Made by a program: the position numbers and the translations under genes. This document shows positions 16,483 to 25,522 of a stretch of 50,612 nt of DNA, piece after piece. Under the pieces are notes generated by a model. The model had not been told where the DNA came from. It saw nothing but the letters and a program-made list of their open reading frames with translations, and searched no databases. Numbering within the stretch: position 1 is the first letter of the stretch; each line of letters opens with the position of its first letter. The DNA is from Paraburkholderia franconis (lineage in GTDB: Bacteria; Pseudomonadota; Gammaproteobacteria; Burkholderiales; Burkholderiaceae): assembly GCF_009362735.1 (NCBI RefSeq), contig NZ_WHNP01000057.1, positions 1 through 50,612 on the forward strand, read 5' to 3'.

Positions 16483-16602
16483 CTCGAGCCGTACCCAGAT
16501 GCGGCGAGAGAATTTCCTGCGTGATGAGGAGTATTCGCGTTTGTATTTCGCACATCCGCTGATCGGGCAGTACGTGCCTTTCGCCCTGAAGGTCACGGAC
16601 CG

Positions 16603-16751
16603 CTATGCCGTCAGCAACGCTCGGATGCGTCCCACGAACACATTGTCCCCGATCTCCGAGCTCTGTCCAGCACGCATACGCCGATGGCGACGCCCTTTTC
16701 CTGCGCCAGTTGCTTCAGACGAATCGCCGCGGACAGGCCCGCCGGTCCAAT
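16603..16751 (-). pseudogene. electron-transfer flavoprotein:ubiquinone oxidoreductase, N-terminal fragment
   Basis: On the minus strand, 'GPAGLSAAIRLKQLAQEKG' followed by 'VAIGVCVLD' matches the FAD-binding N-terminus of ETF-QO, normally preceded by a GGG of the GxGxxG motif and followed by 'EKGSEIGAH'. After VCVLD the frame shifts; the next frame reads 'SEIGDNVFVG' and soon stops. Only about 45 of the usual ~550 residues survive. ETF-QO passes electrons from acyl-CoA dehydrogenases via ETF to ubiquinone. The nearby ETF alpha fragment on the same strand suggests both come from one lost electron-transfer cluster. Confidence 0.65.
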
Positions 16752-17092
16752 CGCCCCGGACGCCGTGTGTTCATCGTTGGCCGGTCGCTCCCTGATATTC
16801 GGCGTGCACCGCAACCCCCATTGCAGGGCGCCGGGGTGCAGGTGGGAAGACGAACCAACAACCGTCGTCGTGGCGGAAGAACATGATCTTCAAGGAGCGT
16901 TGATCACCCTCGGACTCAACGCAAACGCAACGCCACACCTCGCGGCGTGAGCGTGTAATGCGAGTCACCCGAGACCGGCCTGCCACATCTGAACCGAGCC
17001 AAATATTAACGACGTCACGGAGCGATCTTTCCCGTGCAACCATCGGCATACTCCAGCGAATTCAAAATCTAGTAGTTGCAACTCGAGCGCAA

Positions 17093-17384
17093 TCAAACTG
17101 CATCCACGAAGCCCGGTACGAGCGCGAACGGATCGCCGACGAGCACATAGTCGGCCCCGCCAAAGATCGGCGCTTCTTCGTCCTCGTGACCGCCACGATC
17201 ACCTTCGAGTCCATCATGCCCGCAAGGTGCTGGATCGCGCCCGAGACGCCCACAGCGATGTACGGTTGCGGCGCAACGATCTTGCGCGTCTGGCCAACCT
17301 CTTCGGCAAATAGCCCGCATGGACCGCTGCGCGCGACGCGCCAAGTGCCGCGCTGAGCTTGTCGGCGAGCGGCTCAAGCAACTC
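17093..17384 (-). pseudogene. electron transfer flavoprotein alpha subunit, C-terminal remnant with two frameshifts
   Basis: Three minus-strand frames together give the C-terminal FAD-binding domain of ETF alpha. The pieces are 'LLEPLADKLSAALGASRAAV', then after a shift 'EEVGQTRKIVAPQPYIAVGV' plus 'SGAIQHLAGMMDSKVIVAV', then after a second shift 'DEEAPIFGGADYVLVGD' and 'VPGFVDAV'. The segment order and key motifs (GQTxKxVxPxLYIAxGxSGAIQH) are diagnostic. The N-terminal domain is absent. It lies immediately downstream of the thiolase gene on the same strand, consistent with a decayed beta-oxidation-type cluster. With two frameshifts it is certainly non-functional. Confidence 0.85.
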
Positions 17385-17459
17385 TTGAGAGCGAATTCAA
17401 ACCCGATATGCTGCGCGAGCGGTAGCTCCACGGTGTTCCCGAAGCCCCGATCATGTTGC

Positions 17460-18668
17460 TTAGACGATCTCAATTGCAAGCGCCGTGGCCTCACCGCCAC
17501 CGATGCACAGACTCGCGACGCCTCGCGTCTCACCGCGCTGGCGGAGTGCGCTCAGGAGCGTCACGACCAGGCGCGCGCCCGTCGCGCCGATCGGGTGACC
17601 CAGCGCGCAAGCACCTCCATGCACGTTCACGCGCTCGTGCGGAATCGATAGTTCGCGCATGGCAGCCATGACGACCACGGCAAATGCCTCGTTAATTTCC
17701 CACAGGTCTACATCGGCCGCCTGCCAGCCCACCTTGGCTAGCAGCTTCTGGATCGCACCCACGGGCGCAGTGGTAAACCAGGCCGGCTCCTGAGACTGTG
17801 TAGCGTGCCCGCGGATAACGGCCAGCGGTGCTAAACCACGCTCGTGCGCGGTGGACTGGCGCATCAGCACCACGGCCGCTGCACCATCGGCGATCGAGGC
17901 CGAACTCGCCGCCGTGACTGTGCCGTCCTTTCCAAAGGCGGGTTTGAGGCTGGGGATCTTGGCCAGTTCTGCCTTCGCTGGCGCCTCGTCCTCGTCGACG
18001 AGTTTCTCGCCGCTGCGGCCCGGCACCGCCACCGGCGTGATCTCCCACCGCAACAAGCCGTCACGCTGCGCCTGTTGCGCGCGCAGCGTGGAGGTGGAAG
18101 CAAAGGCGTCCTGTGCATCGCGCGTGAAACCGAAGTGGCGCGCGCAGTCCTCGGCGAAGGTGCCCATAAGGCGGCCACGGGAGGCGAGGCCGTAGTGATC
18201 CTCCAGGCCGTCTAAGAACATGTGGTCCAGTACCTGGCCGTGTCCAAGGCGCTGGCCCGAGCGGGCCTTGGGCAACAGGTAGGGCGCGTTGCTCATGGAT
18301 TCCATGCCTCCGGCCACGATCACCTTTTGACTTCCGGTCAGCAGCAGGTCGTGCGCGAGCATCGTTGCCTTCATACCCGAGCCGCAGACCTTATTGATCG
18401 TGGTGCACCCCGCCGAGAGTGGCAAACCGGCGCTCAGCGCCGCCTGACGTGCGGGCGCCTGCCCCAGACCGGCCGGCAGCACGCAGCCCATGAGTATCTC
18501 GTCCACTCCCTCTGGCTGCAGCCCTGCGCGATCGAATGCGGCACGGATGGCGCTGGCGCCGAGTTGCGGCGCGGTCAGCGACGCGAAGTCGCCCTGGAAG
18601 CCGCCCAGTGCCGTGCGTGCGGCACCGACGATAACGACGGGATCATCTGAGGTCGATGAGGTAAGCAT
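17460..18668 (-). CDS. thiolase (acetyl-CoA C-acyltransferase/acetyltransferase)
   Basis: The product is 402 residues from the ATG at 18668 (MLTSSTSDDPVVIVGAART). GGAG lies six bases upstream; an alternative ATG is at 18680. All thiolase signatures are present: the acyl-accepting cysteine in 'INKVCGSGMKA', the 'GGMESMSNAPY' loop, 'NEAFA', the catalytic histidine in 'GGACALGHPIGATGAR', and the second cysteine in 'LCIGGGEATALAIE'. Length is normal for the family. It cleaves 3-ketoacyl-CoA to acetyl-CoA plus a shortened acyl-CoA, or condenses two acetyl-CoA. The GGACALGHPIG form is common in acetoacetyl-CoA thiolases. The adjacent SDR gene on the same strand could supply the 3-keto substrate. 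The gene looks intact although the ETF genes downstream are remnants. Confidence 0.93.
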   Translation of the reverse strand: MLTSSTSDDPVVIVGAARTALGGFQGDFASLTAPQLGASAIRAAFDRAGLQPEGVDEILMGCVLPAGLGQAPARQAALSAGLPLSAGCTTINKVCGSGMKATMLAHDLLLTGSQKVIVAGGMESMSNAPYLLPKARSGQRLGHGQVLDHMFLDGLEDHYGLASRGRLMGTFAEDCARHFGFTRDAQDAFASTSTLRAQQAQRDGLLRWEITPVAVPGRSGEKLVDEDEAPAKAELAKIPSLKPAFGKDGTVTAASSASIADGAAAVVLMRQSTAHERGLAPLAVIRGHATQSQEPAWFTTAPVGAIQKLLAKVGWQAADVDLWEINEAFAVVVMAAMRELSIPHERVNVHGGACALGHPIGATGARLVVTLLSALRQRGETRGVASLCIGGGEATALAIEIV

Positions 18669-18821
18669 ACGAGTCTCCATCCGCCGCTCCGCGGCGGCGT
18701 TGCAAGGGGTGCGGAAAGTTCTATAGTCCACGGGTCATCTGAGCCCTTCCGGGTTCGACGACTCGACGAACTCAAGCGAGGGAGTGAGCCGGAACAATGA
18801 CGTGCACTTCAGGCGCCGAGT

Positions 18822-19589
18822 TCACCTTGCCGCCATACGGATGGCACCATCAAGGCGGATCACCTCGCCGTTGAGGTAGGTGTTTTCGAGAATGTGCAGT
18901 ACAAGGCCCGCGAATTCTTCTGGCCTACCAAGGCGTGCGGGAAAGGGGACCATCTTGCCAAGGGCATCTTGCACCTCGGTGGGCATGCCTTTGAGCATCG
19001 GCGTCTCCATGATTCCTGGCGCGACCGCAAGCACGCGGATGCCATCGCGGGCCAATTCGCGCGCGATAGGTAGCGTCATCGCGACGACACCCCCTTTGGA
19101 CGCAGCATAGCCCGCTTGCCCAATCTGGCCATCGAAGGCGGCGACTGAAGCAGTATTGATGACCACCCCTCGCTCGCCATCAGTCTCGGGCGTGTTTCTG
19201 GCCATGCAGGCTGCGGCCAGCCGTACCATGTTGAAAGCGCCGATCAGGTTGACCTGAACGGTGCGCGCGAAACTCTCCAGCCGGTGCGGACCTTCGCGGC
19301 CGAGCACTTTCTCGGCGGGGGCAACGCCTGCGCAATTGATCAGCCCATGCAACGCGCCGAAGGTGTCGCAAAACGCGTTCAACGCACGCTCGGCGCTCGT
19401 TGCGTCGGATATGTCAGCCTTGGCGAAGTGGGCATTGCCGCCGAGTTCCGCCGCCAGCGCAGTACCGGCGTCCTGGTCCAGATCTACAAGCAGCACCGAG
19501 GCGTCGGCCGCCACCAGACGGCGCGCCGTGGCGGCGCCCAGCCCTGAGCCGCCACCCGTGATGACGAATCCTTTATGTTGAATCTGCAC
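18822..19589 (-). CDS. SDR-family 3-hydroxyacyl-CoA dehydrogenase-like protein (HSD17B10 type)
   Basis: The product is 255 residues from the GTG at 19589, six bases after GGGAG. The longer open frame upstream carries no family sequence. It shows the NAD-binding 'GGGSGLGAATARRLV', the acidic 'LLVDLDQDAG' that favours NAD over NADP, 'INCAGVAPAEKVLGREGPH', the SxnYxxxK active site in 'QIGQAGYAASKGGVVAM', and 'PMLKGMPTEVQDALGKMVPF'. The last stretch is characteristic of type 2 3-hydroxyacyl-CoA dehydrogenases. The likely reaction is NAD-dependent oxidation of 3-hydroxyacyl-CoA to 3-ketoacyl-CoA, feeding the thiolase 150 bp downstream on the same strand. The AraC-type gene is divergent from it. 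Confidence 0.9.
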   Translation of the reverse strand: MQIQHKGFVITGGGSGLGAATARRLVAADASVLLVDLDQDAGTALAAELGGNAHFAKADISDATSAERALNAFCDTFGALHGLINCAGVAPAEKVLGREGPHRLESFARTVQVNLIGAFNMVRLAAACMARNTPETDGERGVVINTASVAAFDGQIGQAGYAASKGGVVAMTLPIARELARDGIRVLAVAPGIMETPMLKGMPTEVQDALGKMVPFPARLGRPEEFAGLVLHILENTYLNGEVIRLDGAIRMAAR

Positions 19590-19956
19590 TGCTGTCTCCC
19601 AAAAGTAACCACCCGGACGCACAACGGCCCGGCCTGCGGCTCGCCGGAAGCTCTGGATTCCAGAGCCATGGATGCCCCTTGCATGGGTCATGTGATATGA
19701 CCGCCATGCTGTATGACCTCGGCCAACAATGCCACACTCGCGACGACGAACCGAGTGGCCATGGTAAGCGGCAGACGGGCGTGCGCACATGCCCATAGAC
19801 CTCTTCATGCGTGCGCCCTTCGGACATATTGGGTGGGGCGTGGGTCGCCTGCCAGCGCTCTTTAGCCGACGACTGCCCGCGCTGAGTCGGGTAGCCGGTT
19901 TCACTTGCGCCCGGCAGCGATTAACATCCGTACACTTTCCGTGGGTGAGCCTGACC
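19590..19956. promoter_or_regulatory. divergent intergenic region between the SDR/thiolase genes and the AraC regulator
   Basis: The 367 bp separating divergent transcription units presumably carries both promoters and an AraC-family operator. I could not pick convincing -35/-10 pairs or a clear half-site repeat by eye. Small open frames here lack family resemblance. Confidence 0.35.
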
Positions 19957-20973
19957 ATGAATGACGCTCAAGACAAGGGCACAACATCTATCAGCCTGGT
20001 ACGTGAGGCAATTCTCGTGGCAACACAACGGAATCTTGATGTTTCGGCCGTCCTCCAGCACGCTGGAATCGCGGCAGAATTGTTGAATGCGCCGAGAGCG
20101 CGTGTGCCGGCGTTGGCCTTTTCGCGCCTGTGGGCGGCTCTGGCCGACTTGATGGACGATGAGTTCTTTGGTCTCGACAGCCACGCACTGCGCCGGGGTA
20201 GTTACGCTCTGATGTGTCACGCGGTGCTGCATGCGGACAATCTGGAACACGCGCTGCGTCGCATGCTGAAGTTCCTGCGTGCCGTTCTCGACGACATTCA
20301 CGGGGAGTTGCGCTGCGAAGGCGAGCATGCAGTGATCATCTTGCATGACGATGGGCGGACACGCCGGCTCTTTGCCTACGGGACGTGGTTCATCCTCGTG
20401 CACGGTCTTGCATGCTGGCTCGCACGCAGACGGATTCCACTGATCGAGATGAGGTTTCGCGCGTCCGCACCAATCGATGACAGCGACTACCGCATGCGCT
20501 TCTGCGAGGATGTCACGTTCTCCGCAGAGGAGACCCTGATCCGGTTCGATCGCAGTTTCCTCGGCCTCAAACTGTCCGGGACGGAAGCGAGCCTGCGTGT
20601 ATTCCTGGAGAATGCACCAGCCAATATCCTGGTCAAGTATCGCAATGAATCGAGCACTACGGCCCTGGTCAGGCGCCGACTAAGAAACCAGGCCCCCGAC
20701 GACTGGCCGGACCTCGACGCGCTATCGCGGTTACTGAATCTATCCGCGGCCACGCTGCAACGCCGCCTGCTGGCCGAAGGCACGAACTACCGGCAACTGA
20801 AAGACGAATTGCGCCGTGACATCGCAATCGACTTGTTTTCCAGCAGTTCTCTCACGGTCGCCGAAGTCGCTGCACGGACTGGATTTCAGGAAACCAGTGC
20901 TTTTCACAGGGCCTTCAGGAAGTGGACGGGGGCCAGCCCGGGAATGTACCGCCACGGTAGGCCGGACTCTTAA
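19957..20973 (+). CDS. AraC-family transcriptional regulator (Arabinose_bd-type N-terminus)
   Basis: The product is 338 residues from the ATG at 19957 (MNDAQDKGT); a weak GGTGAG precedes it and a GTG at 19945 is an alternative. The first ~210 residues resemble the ligand-binding domain of OruR/ArgR-like AraC proteins ('PRARVPALAFSRLWAAL', 'GSYALMCHAVLHADNLEHAL', 'LFAYGTWFILVHGLACWLAR'). The C-terminal ~90 residues form the double helix-turn-helix domain: 'LSRLLNLSAATLQRRLLAEG' and 'TVAEVAARTGFQETSAFHRA', then 'FRKWTGASPGMYR'. Such regulators usually activate neighbouring catabolic genes in response to a small organic effector. Position suggests control of the divergent SDR-thiolase unit and perhaps the transporter and acyl-CoA ligase genes; the effector is unknown. 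Confidence 0.93.
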   Translation: MNDAQDKGTTSISLVREAILVATQRNLDVSAVLQHAGIAAELLNAPRARVPALAFSRLWAALADLMDDEFFGLDSHALRRGSYALMCHAVLHADNLEHALRRMLKFLRAVLDDIHGELRCEGEHAVIILHDDGRTRRLFAYGTWFILVHGLACWLARRRIPLIEMRFRASAPIDDSDYRMRFCEDVTFSAEETLIRFDRSFLGLKLSGTEASLRVFLENAPANILVKYRNESSTTALVRRRLRNQAPDDWPDLDALSRLLNLSAATLQRRLLAEGTNYRQLKDELRRDIAIDLFSSSSLTVAEVAARTGFQETSAFHRAFRKWTGASPGMYRHGRPDS

Positions 20974-21954
20974 CATTAGAACTCGTACTGTTGTCATAGC
21001 GGAATTGGAGCGCTCCGACTTGCTTGTACGTCTGAGCGGTCGAAAGGCTCGATCCTCGTTTCCAAACGAGCGTTGCGCGAAAGCATGGCTGCCGAGGCTA
21101 GGTAAAGCAAAGCCGTGCAACCGATGAATCGCATATAGGCGGGCAGCGCCGAAGCGGCATTCCACTCATCCTCACTTGAATTCTCGGGGTGATGGGCAGC
21201 CAACACACGAAGCACAACGAAAGCCCAGCGTGTCCACGCACCTCATGCAAACTGAGGCCGGCGGGCATGGATTGGTGTCCCAGCCAGGCTGACACTGCAA
21301 TCGCGTTCGGCAAATAAGAACAAGCCTCACGCCCGGTTGCGCAGAGTAACCGGAGTTGCTCCACGGGAGCCCCGCACTTGATAACCATCGCAAGATAAGT
21401 AATCGCTGTGCCGGGCGGTTACCGCACGCCCGGAATTGCGAGCGCTGACGCGACTGGGCGCATATGTTCCGGCCCGATGCAAAGCATCACGTCATCAACG
21501 AAGCACTACGGCACCCAGCTCGCCGCCACACTGACCGGGGTCATCGCATTCCAGATACCCCCGTTATACGGCACGCGGCTCCACCATCGCGCGGAGCTGA
21601 TCGATGCGGATCATCCCCGGTTGTAGCAGCTTCTCGGCTCGCAACGGCAAACCGATGCAGGTTGGCCCGATATGGTCGTTCTCCTGACGCCCCGAGAACC
21701 GATTTCTCCAACTGGAAATCGGTGTCGTCGCCTGACAAATCCGCGGGCTGCCCCCAGTGGCGCGACGCCGGAAAGCGGGTGTTCGGTGACCTCATTCAGG
21801 TTGAAGTTGATGGACATGGATTGTCGGCTGCGTCCGCCTGACACTGGTTACAGCGCGACGGCGACGGTCGATCCCGGCGCCACAAGGCGGCCGTGTCGAG
21901 GGCGCCGTTAGCTCGCGCGGATTTCATGCACGACATTAAACCCAAGGAGATGAC
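20974..21954. other. gene-poor spacer with a possible degraded minus-strand gene
   Basis: Nearly 1 kb has no credible intact gene. Between about 21560 and 21830 the minus strand carries protein-like text split over three frames ('SINFNLNEVTEHPLSGVAPL', 'DDTDFQLEKSVLGASGE', 'NDHIGPTCIGLPLRAEKLL', 'PGMIRIDQLRAMVEPRAV' then stop). This suggests a frameshifted remnant of a gene I cannot name. The final 20 bp (AAGGAGATGAC) are the ribosome binding site of the MFS gene. Confidence 0.4.
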
Positions 21955-22753
21955 ATGAATCAGATCGACGTGCACTCACTAGCCGGTCAGGCCAGATTCA
22001 ATTGCTTTCACACCCTTGTCCTGTTCTGGTGTGTCTTAATGCTGATACTCGACGGCTACGATCTCGCGGTCGTGGGTGCAGCGCTGCCATCGATCATGAA
22101 GGACATGCGCATCGACGCGACCAGCGCCCGCATCATGGCCGGCTCAACGCTTCTTGGCGTCATGGTCGGGGCCGTTTTCCTTGGCACGCTGGCTGACCGT
22201 TTCGGCCGCCCAATGATGATGTGCGTTTGCGTGGCCTTGTTCAGTCTATTCACGGCGGGCGCCGGGTTCACGAGCGATCCCATCAGTTTCAGCGCAACGC
22301 GCTTCATCGCTGGCCTGGGCATTGGCGGAGTCTTGCCGATTGTCACCGCGCAGATGGCGGAGTTTTCGCCCAACGCTCTGCGTACACGATTGGTGACACT
22401 GGTATTCGCAGGATATTCCATTGGCGGGATTCGTTGTATTCGTTGTCGGCGCATCGACGCTGGGTACGCAATTGCTTGCCTACGCTTATGCGGGAGACTT
22501 CTATCCTCATGCGATCCGATCTACCGGTGTTGGCTTTGCTTCTGGCGTGGGCCGGATCGGTGCGATTGTGGCTCCGATGCTCATTGGTTGGCTCGTGTCC
22601 CTGAAGCTGCCGCTGGAACAGAATTTCATGGCAATCGGCCTGGCTGGCCTCATCGGCGCGGCGGCGGTGACGCTGATCAACCAGACACGTGCCGACTCGT
22701 ATCGCTCAAACAGTGCGCCTGTTGTCGCGGTTCAGGGTAGCGCGGGCCGCTAA
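21955..22753 (+). pseudogene. aromatic-acid:H+ symporter-type MFS transporter, internally deleted and frameshifted
   Basis: The gene begins at an ATG behind a strong AAGGAGATGAC site and encodes MFS helices 1-5 of the AAHS (PcaK/BenK-like) family: 'LFWCVLMLILDGYDLAVVG', the loop 2-3 motif 'GTLADRFGRPMMM', and 'AGLGIGGVLPIVTAQMAE'. At about 22423-22431 the text jumps, one frame over, from 'GYSIGG' of helix 5 to 'AGFVVFVVGASTLGTQLLAY' of helix 10. It continues 'YPHAIRSTGVGFASGVGRIG' to a stop at 22753. About 170-190 central residues are missing. The sequence GGCGGGATT fits the end of the left part and the start of the right part, consistent with deletion through microhomology. No functional transporter can be made. 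Confidence 0.88.
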
Positions 22754-22807
22754 CGCTCCTGCCATAGCAGCTTAATCGCCGAGATTCTTGCGAACAACAC
22801 GGCTCGT

Positions 22808-23599
22808 ATGGGCTCTACCCTCAACAAACGCCACATGGCTCAGTGCAAAGAACCTTTCAATGCCGGCATCGAAATGGACCGTCTATCTCCTCCTCCCTTG
22901 AACTCGTTTGCCGACGTGGCCCGAGCCGTCGATTGGGCGCTCGTCACGCGGCGCAGCGTCCGTGCTTTCCTGCCCACGCCGGTTCCTCGCGAGCAAATCG
23001 AGACCATCCTCGACGTGGCTCGCTTCAGCGCAACTGGCGTCAACATCCAGCCCTGGCATGTGCATGTCGTGACAGGCGCAATGAAGTCCCGCCTGTCTGC
23101 CGCCATCAACGAAATCAATGACGATCCCGGCCGCAGCTCCGGCCTGGACGAGCCCTACGATTACTACCCGCGCGAATGGATCGCACCATATGTGGATCGC
23201 CGGCGTGCTGTTGGTTGGAACCTGTATGGCCTGCTAGGCATCGAGAAGGGTGACAAGGAGCGGATGCACGTCCAGCACGGTCGCAACTACAGCTTCTTTG
23301 ATGCACCCGTGGGCCTCTTCTTTACGGTTGACCGGGTCATGCGTGAAGGAAGTCTGCTCGACACGGGGATGTTCCTGCAAAGCGTCATGATCGCCGCCCG
23401 GGCGCGGGGCCTCGACACCTGCCCGCAGGCGGCTTTCAACAAGTTCCACCGTGTCATCGCCCACGAACTGTCCATTCCCGACAGCCAGATGTTGGTCTGC
23501 GGAATGAGTCTGGGTTATGCGGATCACAGCTGCATCGAGAACACTCTGGTAACGGAGCGCAGTCCGGTACGCGACTTCACTACTTTTTATAATGAATGA
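22808..23599 (+). CDS. nitroreductase-family flavoprotein
   Basis: Up to 263 residues; starts at 22808, 22835 or 22874 are possible. The family sequence begins soon after the last (MDRLSPPPLNSFADVARAVD), and none has a good ribosome binding site. Nitroreductase hallmarks are the FMN-binding 'TRRSVRAFLPTPVPREQIE' with 'ARFSATGVNIQPWHVHVVTG', a central 'DAPVGLFFTVDR', 'GMFLQSVMIAARARGLDTCP' and the end 'VCGMSLGYAD'. It should be a dimeric FMN-dependent NAD(P)H oxidoreductase acting on a nitro, quinone or enone-type substrate. It lies between the broken transporter and the acyl-CoA ligase (stop at 23599, ligase ATG at 23614), suggesting co-transcription and a catabolic role. The true substrate cannot be inferred. 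Confidence 0.88.
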   Translation: MGSTLNKRHMAQCKEPFNAGIEMDRLSPPPLNSFADVARAVDWALVTRRSVRAFLPTPVPREQIETILDVARFSATGVNIQPWHVHVVTGAMKSRLSAAINEINDDPGRSSGLDEPYDYYPREWIAPYVDRRRAVGWNLYGLLGIEKGDKERMHVQHGRNYSFFDAPVGLFFTVDRVMREGSLLDTGMFLQSVMIAARARGLDTCPQAAFNKFHRVIAHELSIPDSQMLVCGMSLGYADHSCIENTLVTERSPVRDFTTFYNE

Positions 23600-23613
23600 A
23601 TGGAGACAAAGTC

Positions 23614-25266
23614 ATGAGTGCAACGGCCTATTCGCGAGGACTTGAGAAGAACGCGGCAAACCACGTTCCATTGACGCCCTTGACCTTTCTCGATCGAACC
23701 GCCGACGTCTATCCGAATCGAACAGCGATCATTCATGGCGACTTCCGGCAGACGTGGGCGAAAACGCGCGAGCGTTGCTATCGCTTCGCGTCGGCGCTCG
23801 TTCAGTTGGGGATTGAAACAGGCGACACGGTGTCGATCATTGCGCCGAACACCCCGGCCATGCTTGAGGCACACTTCGGCGTCCCTCTCTCGGGGGCCGT
23901 TCTCAATGCCATTAATTGCCGCCTTGATGCTGAGGGCATTGCATTCATTCTGCGCCACGGAGAATGCAAACTCCTGCTCGTGGACCGGGAATTTGCACCG
24001 CTCGTTGAGAAAGCATTGCAGTCAGTTCCCAATCCGCCGCGCTTGATAGACATCAACGATCACGAAGCACCTGACGGTCCCACCATCGGGGAAACTGACT
24101 ATGAGTCGCTGCTGGCGAGCGGTGATCCGGCATTTGCGGGCCGCCGCCCGGCCGATGAGTGGACTCCGATCGCCTTAAACTACACCTCGGGCACCACTGG
24201 CGACCCGAAAGGCGTCGTTCCGAGCCACCGGGGCACGTATCTGATGAGCCTGTTGCAGATGACGAACTGGCCGCTCCCCCGTGCCCCGATTTACCTGTGG
24301 ACGCTTCCCATGTTCCACGCGAACGGCTGGTGCTTCACATGGGCGATTACGGCCGCAGCGGGAACGCACGTCTGTTTGCGCAAGGTGAATGCCGCGAATA
24401 TTCTTTCGGCCATCGCCGAACACGGTGTCGATCATTTTTGTGCGGCACCGATTGTCCTCGCAGGCATCGCGAGCATGCCCAAATCGGAACGGCAGCCGCC
24501 GCCGCGTCGTGTGCGGGTCCTTACCGCAGGCTCGCCGGCGCCCGCGGCTGTTCTCGAGGCCGTTGGCGAAATGGGTTTCGACGTCGACCACGTCTTTGGA
24601 ATCACCGAGATTGCCGGTACGCCAATCAGCTGTGCATGGCACGACGAGTGGGATACGTTGCCGCCGGAGCAGCAAGGGAAATTGAAAGCGCGGCAAGGTG
24701 TACGTGCGGCTGCGTTCGAGAACATGTCCGTCGCCGATCCTGCGACGCTTGAGCCGGTGCCAGCCGATAGCAAATCTTGCGGCGAGGTTATGGTCCGGGG
24801 GAATACGGTAATGATGGGATACTTCAAGAATGCCGACGCAACGGCAAAAGCTTTCGCCGGGGGTTGGTTTCATACCGGAGATCTTGCGGTCGTTCACCCA
24901 GACGGCTATATCCAGATCACAGACCGCTCCAAGGACGTCATCATCTCGGGGGGAGAAAATATCTCGTCTGTAGAAGTGGAGGAGGTCATCTATCGCATGT
25001 CCGGCGTGCTCAACGTGGCCGTCGTCGCTCAGCCGGATGACAAATGGGGCGAGACTCCCTGTGCGTTTGTCGAACTGAGGCCGGACGCCTCCAACATCAC
25101 TGAGCAGGATGTCATCTTGTTCTGCCGGGAGCGGCTAGCGCATTTCAAATGCCCTCGTCGCGTGATTTTCGGGGAATTGCCCAAGACCGCTACAGGCAAA
25201 ATCCAGAAGTTTCGTCTGAGGGAGCAAGCGGGCAGCCAGGTAGCGATCACGAGGTTGGCGGGTTGA
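23614..25266 (+). CDS. acyl-CoA synthetase (AMP-binding, DmdB/fatty-acid ligase type)
   Basis: The product is 550 residues from the ATG at 23614 (MSATAYSRG), eight bases after GGAG. An ATG six codons earlier overlaps the nitroreductase stop. ANL-superfamily motifs are in order: P-loop 'NYTSGTTGDPKGVVPSH', 'LPMFHANGWCFTW', 'TAGSPAPAAVLEAVGEMGF', 'GITEIAGTPISCAWHDEW', 'GWFHTGDLAVVHPDGYIQITDRSKDVI' and the C-terminal catalytic lysine in 'LPKTATGKIQKFRLR'. It activates a carboxylic acid with ATP and CoA via an acyl-adenylate. Residue patterns resemble medium/long-chain or methylmercaptopropionyl-CoA ligases, but specificity is not readable. With the thiolase and SDR it would form the entry step of a CoA-dependent degradation pathway. 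Confidence 0.93.
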   Translation: MSATAYSRGLEKNAANHVPLTPLTFLDRTADVYPNRTAIIHGDFRQTWAKTRERCYRFASALVQLGIETGDTVSIIAPNTPAMLEAHFGVPLSGAVLNAINCRLDAEGIAFILRHGECKLLLVDREFAPLVEKALQSVPNPPRLIDINDHEAPDGPTIGETDYESLLASGDPAFAGRRPADEWTPIALNYTSGTTGDPKGVVPSHRGTYLMSLLQMTNWPLPRAPIYLWTLPMFHANGWCFTWAITAAAGTHVCLRKVNAANILSAIAEHGVDHFCAAPIVLAGIASMPKSERQPPPRRVRVLTAGSPAPAAVLEAVGEMGFDVDHVFGITEIAGTPISCAWHDEWDTLPPEQQGKLKARQGVRAAAFENMSVADPATLEPVPADSKSCGEVMVRGNTVMMGYFKNADATAKAFAGGWFHTGDLAVVHPDGYIQITDRSKDVIISGGENISSVEVEEVIYRMSGVLNVAVVAQPDDKWGETPCAFVELRPDASNITEQDVILFCRERLAHFKCPRRVIFGELPKTATGKIQKFRLREQAGSQVAITRLAG

Positions 25267-25522
25267 AGCTGTTGGTCGGCTGAGCGTGGCATGCGCTGTA
25301 AAGTGCGACTACGGTCAAGTGCGGCTGTAGTCGTGCGTACCCGCGCCCTATGTGCCGAAAAAACCGAGATGCCCCCGCCGCCCACACGCGGTGTGACGGG
25401 CCGCTCGCCGTCCGATACCTGACATTGAGACGATGAAAGCGCGAGAGTCGCCTATGGGTCGGGAAGAGTCTTTCGGTGGCCCTGAAAAGAGTCATTCACG
25501 CTCGTCCCGCGACGGCGCAAAT
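25267..25522. other. convergent intergenic region
   Basis: The acyl-CoA ligase (plus) and CDGSH gene (minus) converge here. A perfect 7-bp inverted repeat CGACTAC (25306-25312)/GTAGTCG (25327-25333) with a 14-base loop is present, but no T-run follows on either strand, so I do not call a terminator. No gene is visible. Confidence 0.4.

Noticed and set aside
25306..25333. Inverted repeat between convergent genes as a bidirectional terminator
   Set aside because: Perfect 7-bp arms but a 14-base loop and no T-run on either strand.
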